A stretch of 64,000 nt of DNA, taken from positions 15,361 through 79,360 of the forward strand of contig CBFGXE010000012.1 of assembly GCA_965652645.1 (NCBI GenBank), given 5' to 3'. The notes below the pieces were generated by a model. The model ran no database searches, was not told the DNA's origin, and saw only the letters and a program-made list of their open reading frames with translations. Both the position numbers and the translations under genes were made by a program. The DNA comes from ZC4RG30 sp965652645. Its GTDB lineage: Bacteria; Pseudomonadota; Gammaproteobacteria; Steroidobacterales; Steroidobacteraceae. Shown piece after piece: positions 17,759-26,896 of the stretch (position 1 is the first letter of the stretch; every line of letters starts with the position of its first letter).

Positions 17759-18390
17759 GGGGCCGTGCTCATGGCACGCCGCATCAGCGCGAGCGCCTGC
17801 TCGTACAGCTGCAGCGTATCGGTATTGCGCTTCACCAGCAGGCCGCCCTTGGTATTGGCAATCTGGATCACGCCATGCATGAAACCCCACAGCGCGATGG
17901 CCGTGGCGTCGGGGGAACCCAGGTCCTGGCGGATGGAACCGTCGGCGATGCCATCGCGGATGGCCTGGGTCATGTTCTGGTGGCACACATTGCCGAGCTC
18001 GATGCAGCGGTGGTGCTTCTCCACATCCTCGGGCGCGCGTGCCTCAAGCAGCGCCAGCGCCTGGAAGTACACGGGGAGCTCGCGTGCGAAGCGCACGTAT
18101 GCGCTTCCCATGGCCTCCAGCCGGCCCAGGCCCGTGGGTACATCGCGCGTGGCTGCCTCGAAGCGTTCCAGCAGCAGTTCCATCGCGCGTTCGCAAAGAG
18201 CCAGGTGCAGGGCGTGCCTGTCTTCGAAGTAGACGTAAAGGAGGGCGCGGGAGAGGCGGGCCCGGCGGGCCACCTGGTCCATGGTGATGGACTGGAATCC
18301 GGACTCTGCGGCAGTGGCCGCCGCCGCATCGAGGATCTCGTTGCGGCGGCGGTCCTTTTCTTCCTGCCTACGTGCTGTCAGCTCGCTCAC
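17755..18390 (-). CDS. TetR-family repressor of the efflux operon
   Basis: A 211-residue regulator. The N-terminal helix-turn-helix (ILDAAAATAAESGFQSITMDQVARRARLSRALLYVYFEDRH, described here by its ends ILDAAA and YVYFEDRH) is typical of TetR, and the C-terminal ligand domain is divergent. It starts at GTG 18390 and is the first gene of the efflux operon, so it most likely represses itself together with tolC-mfp-rnd. A palindrome 15 bases upstream is a candidate operator. The ligand is unknown and is probably a pump substrate. Confidence 0.88.
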   Translation of the reverse strand: MSELTARRQEEKDRRRNEILDAAAATAAESGFQSITMDQVARRARLSRALLYVYFEDRHALHLALCERAMELLLERFEAATRDVPTGLGRLEAMGSAYVRFARELPVYFQALALLEARAPEDVEKHHRCIELGNVCHQNMTQAIRDGIADGSIRQDLGSPDATAIALWGFMHGVIQIANTKGGLLVKRNTDTLQLYEQALALMRRAMSTAP

Positions 18391-18404
18391 GTATGTTACG
18401 TTAC

Positions 18405-18417
18405 GTCAGCGACTGAC
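18405..18417. promoter_or_regulatory. Candidate TetR operator palindrome in the efflux promoter
   Basis: GTCAG-CGA-CTGAC is a perfect 5-bp inverted repeat upstream of the tetR GTG. The surrounding 60 bases repeat related words: TTACG occurs twice just before it, and ACGTCA occurs again at 18421-18426 and near 18437. A weak promoter TTGACG (18427-18422, minus strand) with TAACGT (18403-18398) would straddle the palindrome, as expected for autorepression. No footprint is known; this is inference from position and symmetry. Confidence 0.4.
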
Positions 18418-18470
18418 ACAACGTCAATGGTTAGACGTCAGTCCAAATAGAGCTGAACCAATTACTGGAA

Positions 18471-19070
18471 TCAAGGCTCCCATTGTTTCACCGTGAGTTT
18501 CAATCCATCTCTGACGGCCTGGTCCGCGCTGGGGCCGGGCTTGCCCGGGCCGGCGGCTGTCCCCAGGCAGACAAACCCGATGAGGTGATCGTCCTCGCCC
18601 AGCCCGAACCCGGACTTGAACGTGGCGTCGAACACGCCCAGTCCCGAGAACAGGTAGGCGCCGTAACCCAGCGCATGGGCCGCGTTGAGCACCAGCTGCG
18701 TGGCGCCCGCCGCGGCGAAGGCCTGCTCGATGGCGGGCACCTTGTGTGCCGTGTTGATCTTCGCTGCGGCCACCACCAGCAGCGGGGCGCGTGCAGTGAG
18801 GCGGTACTTCTCGCGGTTCATCTCGTAGCGCGCGGGATCGCCGCCCACGCGGGTGGCGGCCGCGGCGAGGCGGTCGAAGAACACTTCGTAGTGCTCGGGC
18901 CTCACCACCCAGAAGCGCCAGGGACGCAGGCGGCCGTGGTCCGAGGCCCGCTGGGCGGCGCCGAGGATGAGCTCCAGCTCCTGGTCGCTGGGAGCGGGCG
19001 CCTGCATGAAGGCTCCCGCCAGGGAAGTGCGCGAAAGCAGGGAGTCGATGGCTGTGGTCTGGCTGGTCAT
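18471..19070 (-). CDS. YdjA-like nitroreductase
   Basis: A 199-residue FMN-dependent nitroreductase-fold protein. RASDHGRLRPWRF near residues 41-53 is the FMN-binding signature typical of the small YdjA group. AAGATQLVLNAAHALGYGAYL near 120-140 and LGEDDHLIGFVCLGT near 170 complete the fold. It should reduce nitro or quinone compounds using NAD(P)H, though YdjA-type proteins are slow and their physiological substrate is unclear. It lies 80 bases upstream of tetR on the same strand and could be read with neighbours. Confidence 0.85.
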   Translation of the reverse strand: MTSQTTAIDSLLSRTSLAGAFMQAPAPSDQELELILGAAQRASDHGRLRPWRFWVVRPEHYEVFFDRLAAAATRVGGDPARYEMNREKYRLTARAPLLVVAAAKINTAHKVPAIEQAFAAAGATQLVLNAAHALGYGAYLFSGLGVFDATFKSGFGLGEDDHLIGFVCLGTAAGPGKPGPSADQAVRDGLKLTVKQWEP

Positions 19071-19114
19071 GATGGAAGGGTGCCCGGCGATGCGAGGAGG
19101 AAGCGTGGCATTCT

Positions 19115-19140
19115 AGCCAAAGCCCGGCGACCCGCCGGGC
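19115..19140 (-). terminator. Probable intrinsic terminator after yajQ
   Basis: An 8-bp perfect stem (GCCCGGCG / CGCCGGGC, loop of three) lies right after the yajQ stop on the minus strand. It is followed by TTTGGCT, a short and imperfect U-tract. Confidence 0.5.
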
Positions 19141-19142
19141 GG

Positions 19143-19637
19143 TCAGTCGTCGCGGAAATTCTGGAACTGCAGCGGCACGCCCAGTTCCACCTTGCGCAGC
19201 AGCGCCATCGCGGCCTGCAGGTCGTCCTTCTTCTTGCCAGTCACACGCACCTTGTCGCCCTGGATCTGCGCCTGCACCTTCAGGCCCGATTCCTTCAGCT
19301 TCCTGACGATCTCCCGCCCGTTGTCCTTGTCGATGCCGTGCTTGAGCACCACGATCTGGCGGGCGCCGCCGAGGTTCTTGTCCACGTCCTTCACTTCCAT
19401 GCAGGTGACGTCGACGCCGCGCTTGGCCAGGCGCAGGCCCAGGATGTCGAGCATCTGCTTCAGCTGCACCTCGGCCTGGGCCTTCATGGTGATCACGAAG
19501 GGTTCCTTCGCCTCGCGCTCGAAGCGCGCGCCGGTGCCGCGGAAGTCGAAGCGCTGCTCCAGTTCGCGGTTGGCCTGGTCCACCGCGTTGGTGACTTCGT
19601 GGCCATCCAGTTCCGAGACAGTATCGAAAGACGGCAT
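19143..19637 (-). CDS. YajQ-family nucleotide/c-di-GMP-binding protein
   Basis: A 164-residue YajQ (UPF0234) protein. It begins MPSFDTVSE and contains FDFRGTG near residue 31, the central LKQMLDILG segment and the C-terminal PLQFQNFRDD, all hallmarks of the family. Members bind nucleotides, and in Xanthomonas a homologue is a c-di-GMP-responsive transcription co-factor. The ATG at 19637 overlaps the last base of the upstream ATPase stop (TGATG). The open frame further upstream is inside that gene and was rejected. Confidence 0.9.
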   Translation of the reverse strand: MPSFDTVSELDGHEVTNAVDQANRELEQRFDFRGTGARFEREAKEPFVITMKAQAEVQLKQMLDILGLRLAKRGVDVTCMEVKDVDKNLGGARQIVVLKHGIDKDNGREIVRKLKESGLKVQAQIQGDKVRVTGKKKDDLQAAMALLRKVELGVPLQFQNFRDD

Positions 19638-22042
19638 CAGCAGGCCTCCACGGGAAAACCATCGGCGCCCTTGCGCCAGGGCGTCCACAGCAGGGAAACA
19701 TGGCCCACGGCGAGGTCTGATTTGCGGGGCGTGAGTGCGATCCCGCGCAGCGGGATATTGCGCGCATCCAGCGTTGCATCAAGGCCGGCGATGGCCGACT
19801 CCAGTTCGGTGGCAAGGTCGGCCAGCTTCTTCTCGATGACCTCGGCGGATTCCTCCGCCCGCGCCACGTCGGCGGCTTCGCGGCCGATGCGCGAGGCGCT
19901 GCGCGCGGCGGTGGTGGCGCGGCCGATGCTGGAGGCGGACACGGCCTTGCGGCCGAGGAAGGCGCCCAGGATGGTGGCGCCCACCGACAGGGCGGTGTTC
20001 AGCTTCTGCTGCGAGGCCTGGCTGCGCTCGGTTTCCACCTTGTGCAGGGCGCGCCGCTTCTGCTCCTGCAGCGCAGCCAGCTTCGGGGCGTATTTCTGCC
20101 GCAGCTTCTCCGCATCGGCATCGCGCTTCTCGCGCGCGGCGAGCTGCAGGCGGGCGCGGAAGTCGCCCTCGCTCTCGCCCGGCTGCGACACCTGCTTCAG
20201 CGCATCGCAGGAAAGGAGCGTGAGGCGCTGGTGTTCATAGAGGTGGGCGGCGAGCGCCTTGCCCCAACGCGTGTAGCTGGCGGCGCGCAGCGCGGCGGCG
20301 GGCGGCTCGGCGAAGTCGGCGCCGGGCACCGGCTCAGGCGTCGAGGGCGTGGCCAGCGTGGTGGCCTCGGCCCACAGCACCTCGTTGCCGGAATCGTCGA
20401 ATGGCGCGGCGAGGTTCACGGTGTGCCAGGCGTCGATGCCGGCGGGTTTGTCCACATAGTGCAACTTGGCCGAGGCGAGCACGCCGGGGCGGTAGGTGAT
20501 GCCGTCGGCAGCGCCCTGCACGGGCAGGAAGGCCTCGTTGACATCGGGCGGCAACAGGGGACGCATGCTGGTTGCCGCGACGCCGGCCGTTGCCGTGACC
20601 GATGCGGTGGCGGCCGGTGCCGCCCCGGCCTGCTTGCGCGGCGCCATCAGCCGCGAGATCTCCGCCGGCGTCAGCGGTCCACGCAGGTACGACAGCGCCC
20701 AACGGCTCTTCAGCAGCACCGGCGCATCGTCGTTCACGTTGCGCATCAGGAACACGCGCTGCGTCAGCGCGGCCAGCAGGCTTGCAAGCTGCTCGCGCGT
20801 GGGGCCGTTGCCGGCGATGGCGGCGCTCAGGCCGTCCAGCAGCCGGTCGCGGTCGCGTTCGGTTTGCAGGCGTCCGATCAGCCAGGTGCCGGTGTTGCCC
20901 AGTCCCTTGTAGTCCAGGTCCACCGGGTTCTGCGTGGCCAGCACCACGCCCAGCCCATAGGCGCGCGCCTGCTTCAACAGCGTCAGCATGGGCTGCTTCG
21001 ACGGCGGGTTCGCCGTGGGCGGGAAGTAGCCGAAGATCTCGTCCATGTAGAGGATGGCGCGCAGCGAGGAGGTGCCGCTCTGGCGCCGCATCCAGCCAAT
21101 CACCTCGTTGAGCAGCAGCGTCACCACGAACATGCGCTCGGCATCGGAGAGATGCGCGATGGAGATGATGGCGATGCGGGGTTTGCCCTCGGGGGTGAAC
21201 AGCAGGCGCTGCGCATCCAGTGGCTCGCCGCGGGTCCACGAGGCAAAGCGGGGCGATGCCAGCAGGCCGTTGATGGCCAGCGCCAGCTCCATCCGGTCCT
21301 TCGCCGGGAAGAAGGTCTCCAGGTCCAGCGCGCCCAGCTTCTGCAGCGGCGGCTTCTGTACCGCGGCCACGAGGCCTGCGAGGTCGAGCGACTGCCCGGC
21401 GCCCCATGCCTGGCCCAGGATGTTCGACAACAGGATGTGGTCGCGGCTCTTCAGGGGATCGGCATCGCGGCCCAGCAGGGCCAGGAGGCCCGACACCACC
21501 GAGCCGATGCGTTCGGCAAGCGCGCCGGCATCCGCCAGCAGTTCCGCCGGCGGCGGAGCCAGCGACTGCAGGATCGAAAGCGGCAGCCCGCTGTCGGCGC
21601 CGGGGGTGTAGATGGCAATGTCCACCGCATCGCGCAGCCGGCCGATACGCTCTGGCGGCTGGTCCCACTCGGCCAAGCCGCCGCGCCACTGCTCGGCCAC
21701 GCGCGCTGCGTACTGTTCAATGGAAAGGTTGCGCCGCGCGGCCTCCCCGGCATCCACCCAGCCTGCGAAATCCTGCGGCGCCAGCGCCGGGAAGGTCAGC
21801 AGCAGGTTGCCCAGGTCGCCCTTGGGATCAATGCAGATGGCCGGGACGCCATCGATGGCTGCTTCCTCGAGCAGCGACAGGCACAACCCGGTCTTGCCGC
21901 TGCCGGTCATGCCCACGCACACCGCATGGGTGGTCAGGTCACGGGAGTCGTAGAGCAGCGCTTCCTCGGCGGTGTTGCCCGTGGCGGGATCAAACACCTT
22001 GCCGAGGTAGAAGGCGCCGAGCTTCTCGTAGTCTGTTGTCAT
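19637..22042 (-). CDS. HerA/DUF853-like P-loop ATPase
   Basis: An 801-residue protein with Walker A GMTGSGKTGL at residues 44-53 and ICIDPKGDLGNLL shortly after, the typical FtsK/HerA-like second motif. A Walker B-like ILYMDEIFGYFPP lies near 345. The C-terminal third contains long charged helices (EKRDADAEKLRQKYAPKLAALQEQKRRAL, cited by its ends EKRDAD and QKRRAL) and an Ala-rich membrane-like segment near 675. It belongs to the HerA/TraC/VirB4-like family of poorly understood ATPases, sometimes annotated as ATP-binding DUF87/DUF853. Its role is unknown. It is coupled to yajQ by a one-base overlap. Confidence 0.75.
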   Translation of the reverse strand: MTTDYEKLGAFYLGKVFDPATGNTAEEALLYDSRDLTTHAVCVGMTGSGKTGLCLSLLEEAAIDGVPAICIDPKGDLGNLLLTFPALAPQDFAGWVDAGEAARRNLSIEQYAARVAEQWRGGLAEWDQPPERIGRLRDAVDIAIYTPGADSGLPLSILQSLAPPPAELLADAGALAERIGSVVSGLLALLGRDADPLKSRDHILLSNILGQAWGAGQSLDLAGLVAAVQKPPLQKLGALDLETFFPAKDRMELALAINGLLASPRFASWTRGEPLDAQRLLFTPEGKPRIAIISIAHLSDAERMFVVTLLLNEVIGWMRRQSGTSSLRAILYMDEIFGYFPPTANPPSKQPMLTLLKQARAYGLGVVLATQNPVDLDYKGLGNTGTWLIGRLQTERDRDRLLDGLSAAIAGNGPTREQLASLLAALTQRVFLMRNVNDDAPVLLKSRWALSYLRGPLTPAEISRLMAPRKQAGAAPAATASVTATAGVAATSMRPLLPPDVNEAFLPVQGAADGITYRPGVLASAKLHYVDKPAGIDAWHTVNLAAPFDDSGNEVLWAEATTLATPSTPEPVPGADFAEPPAAALRAASYTRWGKALAAHLYEHQRLTLLSCDALKQVSQPGESEGDFRARLQLAAREKRDADAEKLRQKYAPKLAALQEQKRRALHKVETERSQASQQKLNTALSVGATILGAFLGRKAVSASSIGRATTAARSASRIGREAADVARAEESAEVIEKKLADLATELESAIAGLDATLDARNIPLRGIALTPRKSDLAVGHVSLLWTPWRKGADGFPVEAC

Positions 22043-22103
22043 GGGCAGGCCTTGCGCGGGTCGCCAAGCATAATGGAAGCCCTGGCGCCCCGCTCAGCCT
22101 GCC

Positions 22104-23435
22104 TCAGTACGCGCCGGTCCTCCCCGGGATCCACTGCGTGCCGGCCAGCGGCACGCCGGCCATGGCCGCCGCCTCGACGGTGAGCGCCACCAGGTCCTCC
22201 CGCTCCAGGTGGTGCACGTCCTGCTTGCCGCAGGCGCGCGCCAGCGTGGTCAGTTCCATGGTCAGGGTCTTCAGGTAGTTGCGCACGCGGCGGGCGCCGG
22301 TCTCCACCTCCAGCCGCTGTTCCAGTACCGGGTCCTGCGTGGTCACGCCCACGGGGCAGCGGCCGGTGTGGCAGTGGTGGCAGAAGCCCGGCCGGGTGCC
22401 GAGCGCGGCGTAGTCCGCGGTGGCCTCCACATGCTGGCCTTGCTGCATGTACGTCGAACTATTGCAGCCCAGCGAGACGAGGATGCCCTGGCCGATGGAG
22501 ACCGCATCGGCGCCCAGCGCCAGCGCCTTGGCCGCGTCGGCGCCGGAGCGGATGCCGCCGGAGACGATGAGCTGCACCACGCCGGTCATGTTGAGGTCTT
22601 CCAGCGCATCGGCGGCCTGGCGCACGGCGGCCAGCGTCGGGATGCCCACGTGCTCGATGAAGGTGAGCTGCGTGGCGGCGGTGCCGCCCTGCATGCCATC
22701 CACCACCACCACGTCGGCGCCGGAATGCACGGCCAGCTTCACGTCGTGGAAAGTGCGGGTGGCACCCACCTTCACGTAGATGGGTTTCTCCCAGTCGGTG
22801 ATCTCGCGCAGCTCGCGGATCTTGATGGCCAGGTCGTCCGGGCCCGTCCAGTCCGGGTGGCGCGAGGCCGAACGCTGGTCCACGCCCTCCGGCAGCGTGC
22901 GCATCTTCGCCACGCGCGGGTTCACCTTCTGGCCCAGCAGCATGCCGCCGCCGCCGGGCTTGGCACCCTGTCCGATCACCACCTCGATGGCGTCGGCGCG
23001 GCGCAGGTCGTCGGGATTGAACCCGTAGCGCGAGGGTAGGCACTGGTAGACCAGGTGTTTCGAGGACAGCCGCTCCTCATTGGTCATGCCGCCGTCGCCG
23101 GTGGTGGTGGAGGTGCCCACGGCGGTGGCCGCGCGACCCAGGGCTTCCTTCACGTTGGCCGACAGCGCGCCAAAGCTCATGCCGGCGATGGTGATGGGGA
23201 TGTCCAGCTCCAGCGGCCTGGTGGCGAAGCGCGTGCCCAGCACGGTCTTCGTGCTGCACTTCTCGCGATAACCCTCCAGCGGATAACGCGACATGGATGC
23301 TCCCAGCATCACCAGGTCATCGAAGTGCGGCAGGCGGCGCTTGGCGCCCATGCCGCGGATCTCGTACAGGCCGGTGGCCGAGGCGCGCTGGATGTAGTCG
23401 ATCGTGTGGCGATCGAAGGTGGCGGATTCTTCCAC
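22104..23435 (-). CDS. mgsC: N-methylglutamate synthase subunit C (GltB/GlxD-type FMN domain)
   Basis: A 443-residue homologue of the FMN-binding domain of glutamate synthase. Features are IAGMSFGALS near residue 88, TTTGDGGM near 110, GQGAKPGGGG near 153, the barrel-end segments VDGMQGGTAA and IVSGGIRSGADAAKAL, and a Cys cluster CHHCHTGRCPVG near 373-384 that should hold an iron-sulfur cluster. In the N-methylglutamate pathway MgsABC joins methylamine to the carbon skeleton of glutamate and releases ammonium. It is the last gene of the operon and starts two bases after mgsB. If the operon is not for methylamine the alternative name is glxD. Confidence 0.82.
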   Translation of the reverse strand: MEESATFDRHTIDYIQRASATGLYEIRGMGAKRRLPHFDDLVMLGASMSRYPLEGYREKCSTKTVLGTRFATRPLELDIPITIAGMSFGALSANVKEALGRAATAVGTSTTTGDGGMTNEERLSSKHLVYQCLPSRYGFNPDDLRRADAIEVVIGQGAKPGGGGMLLGQKVNPRVAKMRTLPEGVDQRSASRHPDWTGPDDLAIKIRELREITDWEKPIYVKVGATRTFHDVKLAVHSGADVVVVDGMQGGTAATQLTFIEHVGIPTLAAVRQAADALEDLNMTGVVQLIVSGGIRSGADAAKALALGADAVSIGQGILVSLGCNSSTYMQQGQHVEATADYAALGTRPGFCHHCHTGRCPVGVTTQDPVLEQRLEVETGARRVRNYLKTLTMELTTLARACGKQDVHHLEREDLVALTVEAAAMAGVPLAGTQWIPGRTGAY

Positions 23436-23437
23436 GG

Positions 23438-24133
23438 TCAGTACTCCTGGTTGGCGTCGGCGTTCCAGTGGTAGAGGCCGCGGGCCGAGGCCACCTTGCG
23501 GAACTGTTGCGGGTCATGCGCGAAGCCGGCCCGCGCCAGCAGGTCGCGCAGCGCAGCGGTGTCGGCCTCCGTCATGGGCTCGAAGCGGGCATCGGCGCCG
23601 AGGGAAGCCACCTTGCCCTTCACGTAGATGACGGCCTCGTACAGCGAGTCGCCCAGCGCGTCGCCGGCGTCGCCGCAGACCACCAGCCGGCCGGCCTGCG
23701 CCATGAAGGCGGAGAAGCTGCCCACGCTGCCGCCCACCACGATGTCACCGCCCTTCAGCGAGATGCCACAGCGCAGCGAGGCATCCCCTTCGATGACCAG
23801 CAGGCCGCCATGCGCCGAGGCGCCCGCGCCATTGGAAGCGAAACCCTTGATGCGCACCTCGCCGCTCATCATGTTTTCGGCTGCTCCCGTGCCGGCGTTG
23901 CCGTGCACGGTGATGCGGGCCTGCTGGTTCATGCCGCCCACGTAGTAGCCGGCATGGCCCATCACTTCGATGTCGAAGGGGGCGTTGGCGCCCACCGCGA
24001 TGTTGTGCGCGCCGTCGGGGCTGGTCACGCGCACCGCAGGCGGATTGGGCCCGGCATTCTGGTGCAGCCAGCTGTTCAGCGCGCGCACGCCCTGGTCGCG
24101 CGCCAGGTCGAACTCCATCGGCACCACGCTCAT
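23438..24133 (-). CDS. mgsB: N-methylglutamate synthase subunit B (GXGXG domain)
   Basis: A 231-residue protein homologous to the C-terminal GXGXG domain of glutamate synthase (GlxC/MgsB). It has repeated beta-helix turns such as GNAGTGAAENMMSGEV, NGAGASAHGGLL and GGDIVVGGSVG. This domain is structural and lies between the amidotransferase and FMN domains. Its gene sits between the corresponding separate subunits, with an ATGA overlap upstream and a two-base gap downstream. Confidence 0.82.
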   Translation of the reverse strand: MSVVPMEFDLARDQGVRALNSWLHQNAGPNPPAVRVTSPDGAHNIAVGANAPFDIEVMGHAGYYVGGMNQQARITVHGNAGTGAAENMMSGEVRIKGFASNGAGASAHGGLLVIEGDASLRCGISLKGGDIVVGGSVGSFSAFMAQAGRLVVCGDAGDALGDSLYEAVIYVKGKVASLGADARFEPMTEADTAALRDLLARAGFAHDPQQFRKVASARGLYHWNADANQEY

Positions 24134-25026
24134 GTGCGCTCCCAGTGGTAGATGGTGCGGGGTTGCGGTTCGAAGAGCTTCGCCCGGTCCACGCCCGGCA
24201 GGTGGGCCAGCGAGCGGAACTCCGAGGACACGGCCACGTAGTCGTCGGTCTCGGCCACGATGGCCGGCTTGCAGGCGAAGGGATCGCGCACCAGCGACAG
24301 GCCATTGCGCGTGCCGATCAGGAAGGTGAAGAAGCCGTCGAGCTCTGTGAAGCCGCGTTCGATGGCGGCCTCGATGTCATCGCCCTCGCGCGTGCGCCAC
24401 TCAAGGAAGCGGCAGGCGGCCTCGGTGTCGTTGTCCGTGTCGAAGCGGATGCCCAGCGGCTCGAGCTTGCGCCGCACCTCATAGGGATTGGACAGCGAGC
24501 CATTGTGCACCAGGCAGAAGTCCTCGCCCGCGGTGAAGGGGTGCGCATGCGCGGGCGTCACGGCGGACTCGGTGGCCATGCGCGTGTGGCCCACGGCGTG
24601 GCTGCCGGAGAGGCCGCGGAAGCCATAGCGTTCGGCGATGTCGGCCGGTGCGCCCGTGTCCTTGTACAGCGCAATGCGATGGCCCTGCGAGAGCAGCACC
24701 AGGCCGGGGGTCGCGGCCTCCAGGTGGCGTTTCACCTTTTCCAGCGGTGCGCTGGTGGTGAGGATGGCGTGGCGCCCGGAGTCCTGCAGCGCATGCTCGC
24801 CGGGAATCGCGGCCGTGAGGCCGCGCAGGAACGCGGCCCAGTCCGCCTCGCCGTCAAGCTGGAACAGGCTGAGCTTCAGCTGCGGCACGGGGGAGGACGC
24901 ATACACGGCCAGGCCCGCCGAGTCCGGTCCCCGCTCGGTCATGCCGGTGAGCATGGGCACCAGCAGCTCGCCGAGGCGCCCGTCCCACTCCGGCTTCTTC
25001 AACAACAATCCGACGATGCCACACAT
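24130..25026 (-). CDS. mgsA: N-methylglutamate synthase subunit A (class II amidotransferase-like)
   Basis: A 298-residue class II glutamine amidotransferase domain. It begins Met-Cys-Gly-Ile-Val-Gly, so Cys2 is the N-terminal nucleophile. GHTRMATES near residue 140 and FCLVHNGSLSNPYEVR near 165 are the usual substrate-binding segments. The ATG is fixed by the required N-terminal Cys and overlaps the gmaS stop by one base (TGATG). The longer open frame upstream is inside gmaS and was rejected. With MgsB and MgsC it forms the split glutamate-synthase-like enzyme. Confidence 0.85.
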   Translation of the reverse strand: MCGIVGLLLKKPEWDGRLGELLVPMLTGMTERGPDSAGLAVYASSPVPQLKLSLFQLDGEADWAAFLRGLTAAIPGEHALQDSGRHAILTTSAPLEKVKRHLEAATPGLVLLSQGHRIALYKDTGAPADIAERYGFRGLSGSHAVGHTRMATESAVTPAHAHPFTAGEDFCLVHNGSLSNPYEVRRKLEPLGIRFDTDNDTEAACRFLEWRTREGDDIEAAIERGFTELDGFFTFLIGTRNGLSLVRDPFACKPAIVAETDDYVAVSSEFRSLAHLPGVDRAKLFEPQPRTIYHWERT

Positions 25027-26360
25027 CAGAAGAACTCCAGGTAACGGCGGGACTCCCAGTCCGAGACATGCCGTGCGTACTCGGTCCACTCCATGCGCTT
25101 GAGCGTGATGAATTCGGCGGCCAGTTCCGCTCCCAGTCCGTCCTGCACCACCTCGTCCTGCTCCAGCGCGGTGATCGCCTCCAGCAGGTTCTGCGGCAGC
25201 AGCCCGATGCCGTGCGCCTGCAGTTCCTCCGGCGTGGCCTCGTACAGGTTGCTGTTGTTCATGGGCCCGGGATGCAGCCGGCGTTTCACGCCGTCCATGC
25301 CGGCCGCGGCGATGACGGCGGCCACCAGATAGGGATTGCAGCCGGCATCCGGCAGGCGCAGCTCCAGCCTTCCGCCGGGGATGCGCACGCAGCCGGTGCG
25401 GTTGTTGTCGCCATAGGCGATGTACGCCGGCGCCCAGGTGGCGCCCGACAGCGCGCGTCCCACGACGAGGCGCTTGTAGGAGTTCACGGTGGGCGCGCAC
25501 ACCGCCGCCAGCGCGCGGGCATGGTGCAGCAGGCCGCCGAGGAAGAAATAGCCCATCTCCGACAGCGCCAGCCCCTGAGGATCGGCATCGTCGTGGAACA
25601 GGTTCTTCGTCGTGGCATTGCCCAGCGAGATGTGGAAATGCGCGCCGCTGCCGGTGCGGTTGGAGAAGGGCTTGGGCATGAAGCTGCCCACCATGCCGTG
25701 GCGCCGCGCCAGCTCGCTCACCGCCATCTTCACCAGCGTGAAGTTGTCGGCGGAGGTGAGGGCGTCCGAATAGGTGAAGTTCACCTCGAACTGGCCGTTC
25801 GCGTCCTCGTGGTCGATCTGGTACACGTCCACGCCCGTGGCGCGCAGGCCGCTGACCAGCTCGTCGAGGAACACGCTGGCGCGCGAGAGGCCCTTGTAGT
25901 CGTAGCAGGGCTTTTCCAGACCGTCGGAAGTGTCGTGGGGGGCGAGGTGGCCGTCGGCGCCGCGCGAAAGCAGCATGAACTCCGGCTCGATGCCGGTGTA
26001 GAGCGTGAGGCCCTCTTTTGCCAGCCGGTCCACCTGGCGCTGCAGGGCCACGCGCGAGCAGTAGGGCCAGGGTTCGCCCTTCACCGTGCCATTGCAGACG
26101 ATGCGGGCATGGCCGGGCATCCACGGCAGAATCTTCAGGGTGGCCGGATCACCCACAGCCATGTAATCCGGGCCATGCGGTCCCATGCCGAAGCCCCACA
26201 GCGCGAACCCGGCAAATCCCGCGCCTTCGTTGAGCACCATCGAGAGATGCTCCACCGGCACGGATTTGGCCTTGGCTGCCCCATGGATGTCCACGAACTG
26301 GGCGAGCACATAGCGGATACCTTCGGCGCGCAGGCGATTGAGGAGTTCTTCGGCTTTCAT
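25026..26360 (-). CDS. gmaS: Gamma-glutamylmethylamide synthetase (type III glutamine synthetase-like)
   Basis: A 444-residue glutamine-synthetase-fold enzyme of the GlnT/GmaS type. GIEPEFML near 127, YQIDHEDANGQFEVNF near 185, GSGAHFHIS near 247, NSYKRLV near 302 and the Arg-rich substrate segment RTGCVRIPGG near 333 are the metal, ATP and glutamate sites. Its place between the sarcosine-oxidase-like and glutamate-synthase-like genes is diagnostic of the N-methylglutamate operon, where GmaS makes gamma-glutamylmethylamide from methylamine, glutamate and ATP. Sequence alone cannot exclude a true GlnIII. The ATG at 26360 gives an ATGA overlap with the preceding stop. Confidence 0.8.
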   Translation of the reverse strand: MKAEELLNRLRAEGIRYVLAQFVDIHGAAKAKSVPVEHLSMVLNEGAGFAGFALWGFGMGPHGPDYMAVGDPATLKILPWMPGHARIVCNGTVKGEPWPYCSRVALQRQVDRLAKEGLTLYTGIEPEFMLLSRGADGHLAPHDTSDGLEKPCYDYKGLSRASVFLDELVSGLRATGVDVYQIDHEDANGQFEVNFTYSDALTSADNFTLVKMAVSELARRHGMVGSFMPKPFSNRTGSGAHFHISLGNATTKNLFHDDADPQGLALSEMGYFFLGGLLHHARALAAVCAPTVNSYKRLVVGRALSGATWAPAYIAYGDNNRTGCVRIPGGRLELRLPDAGCNPYLVAAVIAAAGMDGVKRRLHPGPMNNSNLYEATPEELQAHGIGLLPQNLLEAITALEQDEVVQDGLGAELAAEFITLKRMEWTEYARHVSDWESRRYLEFF

Positions 26361-26896
26361 TCTCGGTCTCCAGGGGGGCAGGGGGCGGCAATCTGCTGCA
26401 GGCATTGCTCGAGGAAGGCGGCATGGCTGGCGTCGCACCACAGCCGCAGCGGCAGGGTTGTATCGGTGCCGGAAGGCTCGCGCACGAAGGTGCCGCTGAT
26501 GCCGGCGAACAGCGTCATCACCACCAGGTCCGGTTCGGTGCGCAGGCGTTCGAAGTCGAAGGAGCAGCCCTGGGCCAGCGCGGCGGGCCAGGGATGGCCG
26601 GCGAGCACCACGCTGCAGTCGCTGCGCAGCAGGACCCAGGCATTGGCATCCGCGGGGGCTTCGTCCGGCAGCAGGGGCGCGGCAGCGGAGTCGTCCTGCT
26701 CAATGAGGAATTCGCTGTGGCCCAGGCGCAGGCAGCGGCCGCCCCGCCAATGCACCACGCGGTTGGGCGCGCCAGGCACGGCAATGCCGCATTGCTGCAG
26801 CCAGGCCACGGCGCCTGGACCCTTCACGCCCCAGCGGCGGGCCTGCACTCGCGCCACGCCCTGCACCTCGATGCAAGCGGAGTGGGCGGCGCTCAT
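26357..26896 (-). CDS. mgdD: N-methylglutamate dehydrogenase subunit D (SoxG-like gamma)
   Basis: A 179-residue homologue of the gamma subunit of heterotetrameric sarcosine oxidase. It is the least conserved subunit; GARWLQQCGIAVP-like and SEFLIEQDD-type segments and the LPLRLWCDASHAAFLEQCL C-terminus (cited in part) fit the family. It is expected to bind the folate-type domain of the alpha subunit. It is assigned largely by its position, with ATGA overlaps on both sides. Confidence 0.75.
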   Translation of the reverse strand: MSAAHSACIEVQGVARVQARRWGVKGPGAVAWLQQCGIAVPGAPNRVVHWRGGRCLRLGHSEFLIEQDDSAAAPLLPDEAPADANAWVLLRSDCSVVLAGHPWPAALAQGCSFDFERLRTEPDLVVMTLFAGISGTFVREPSGTDTTLPLRLWCDASHAAFLEQCLQQIAAPCPPGDRE

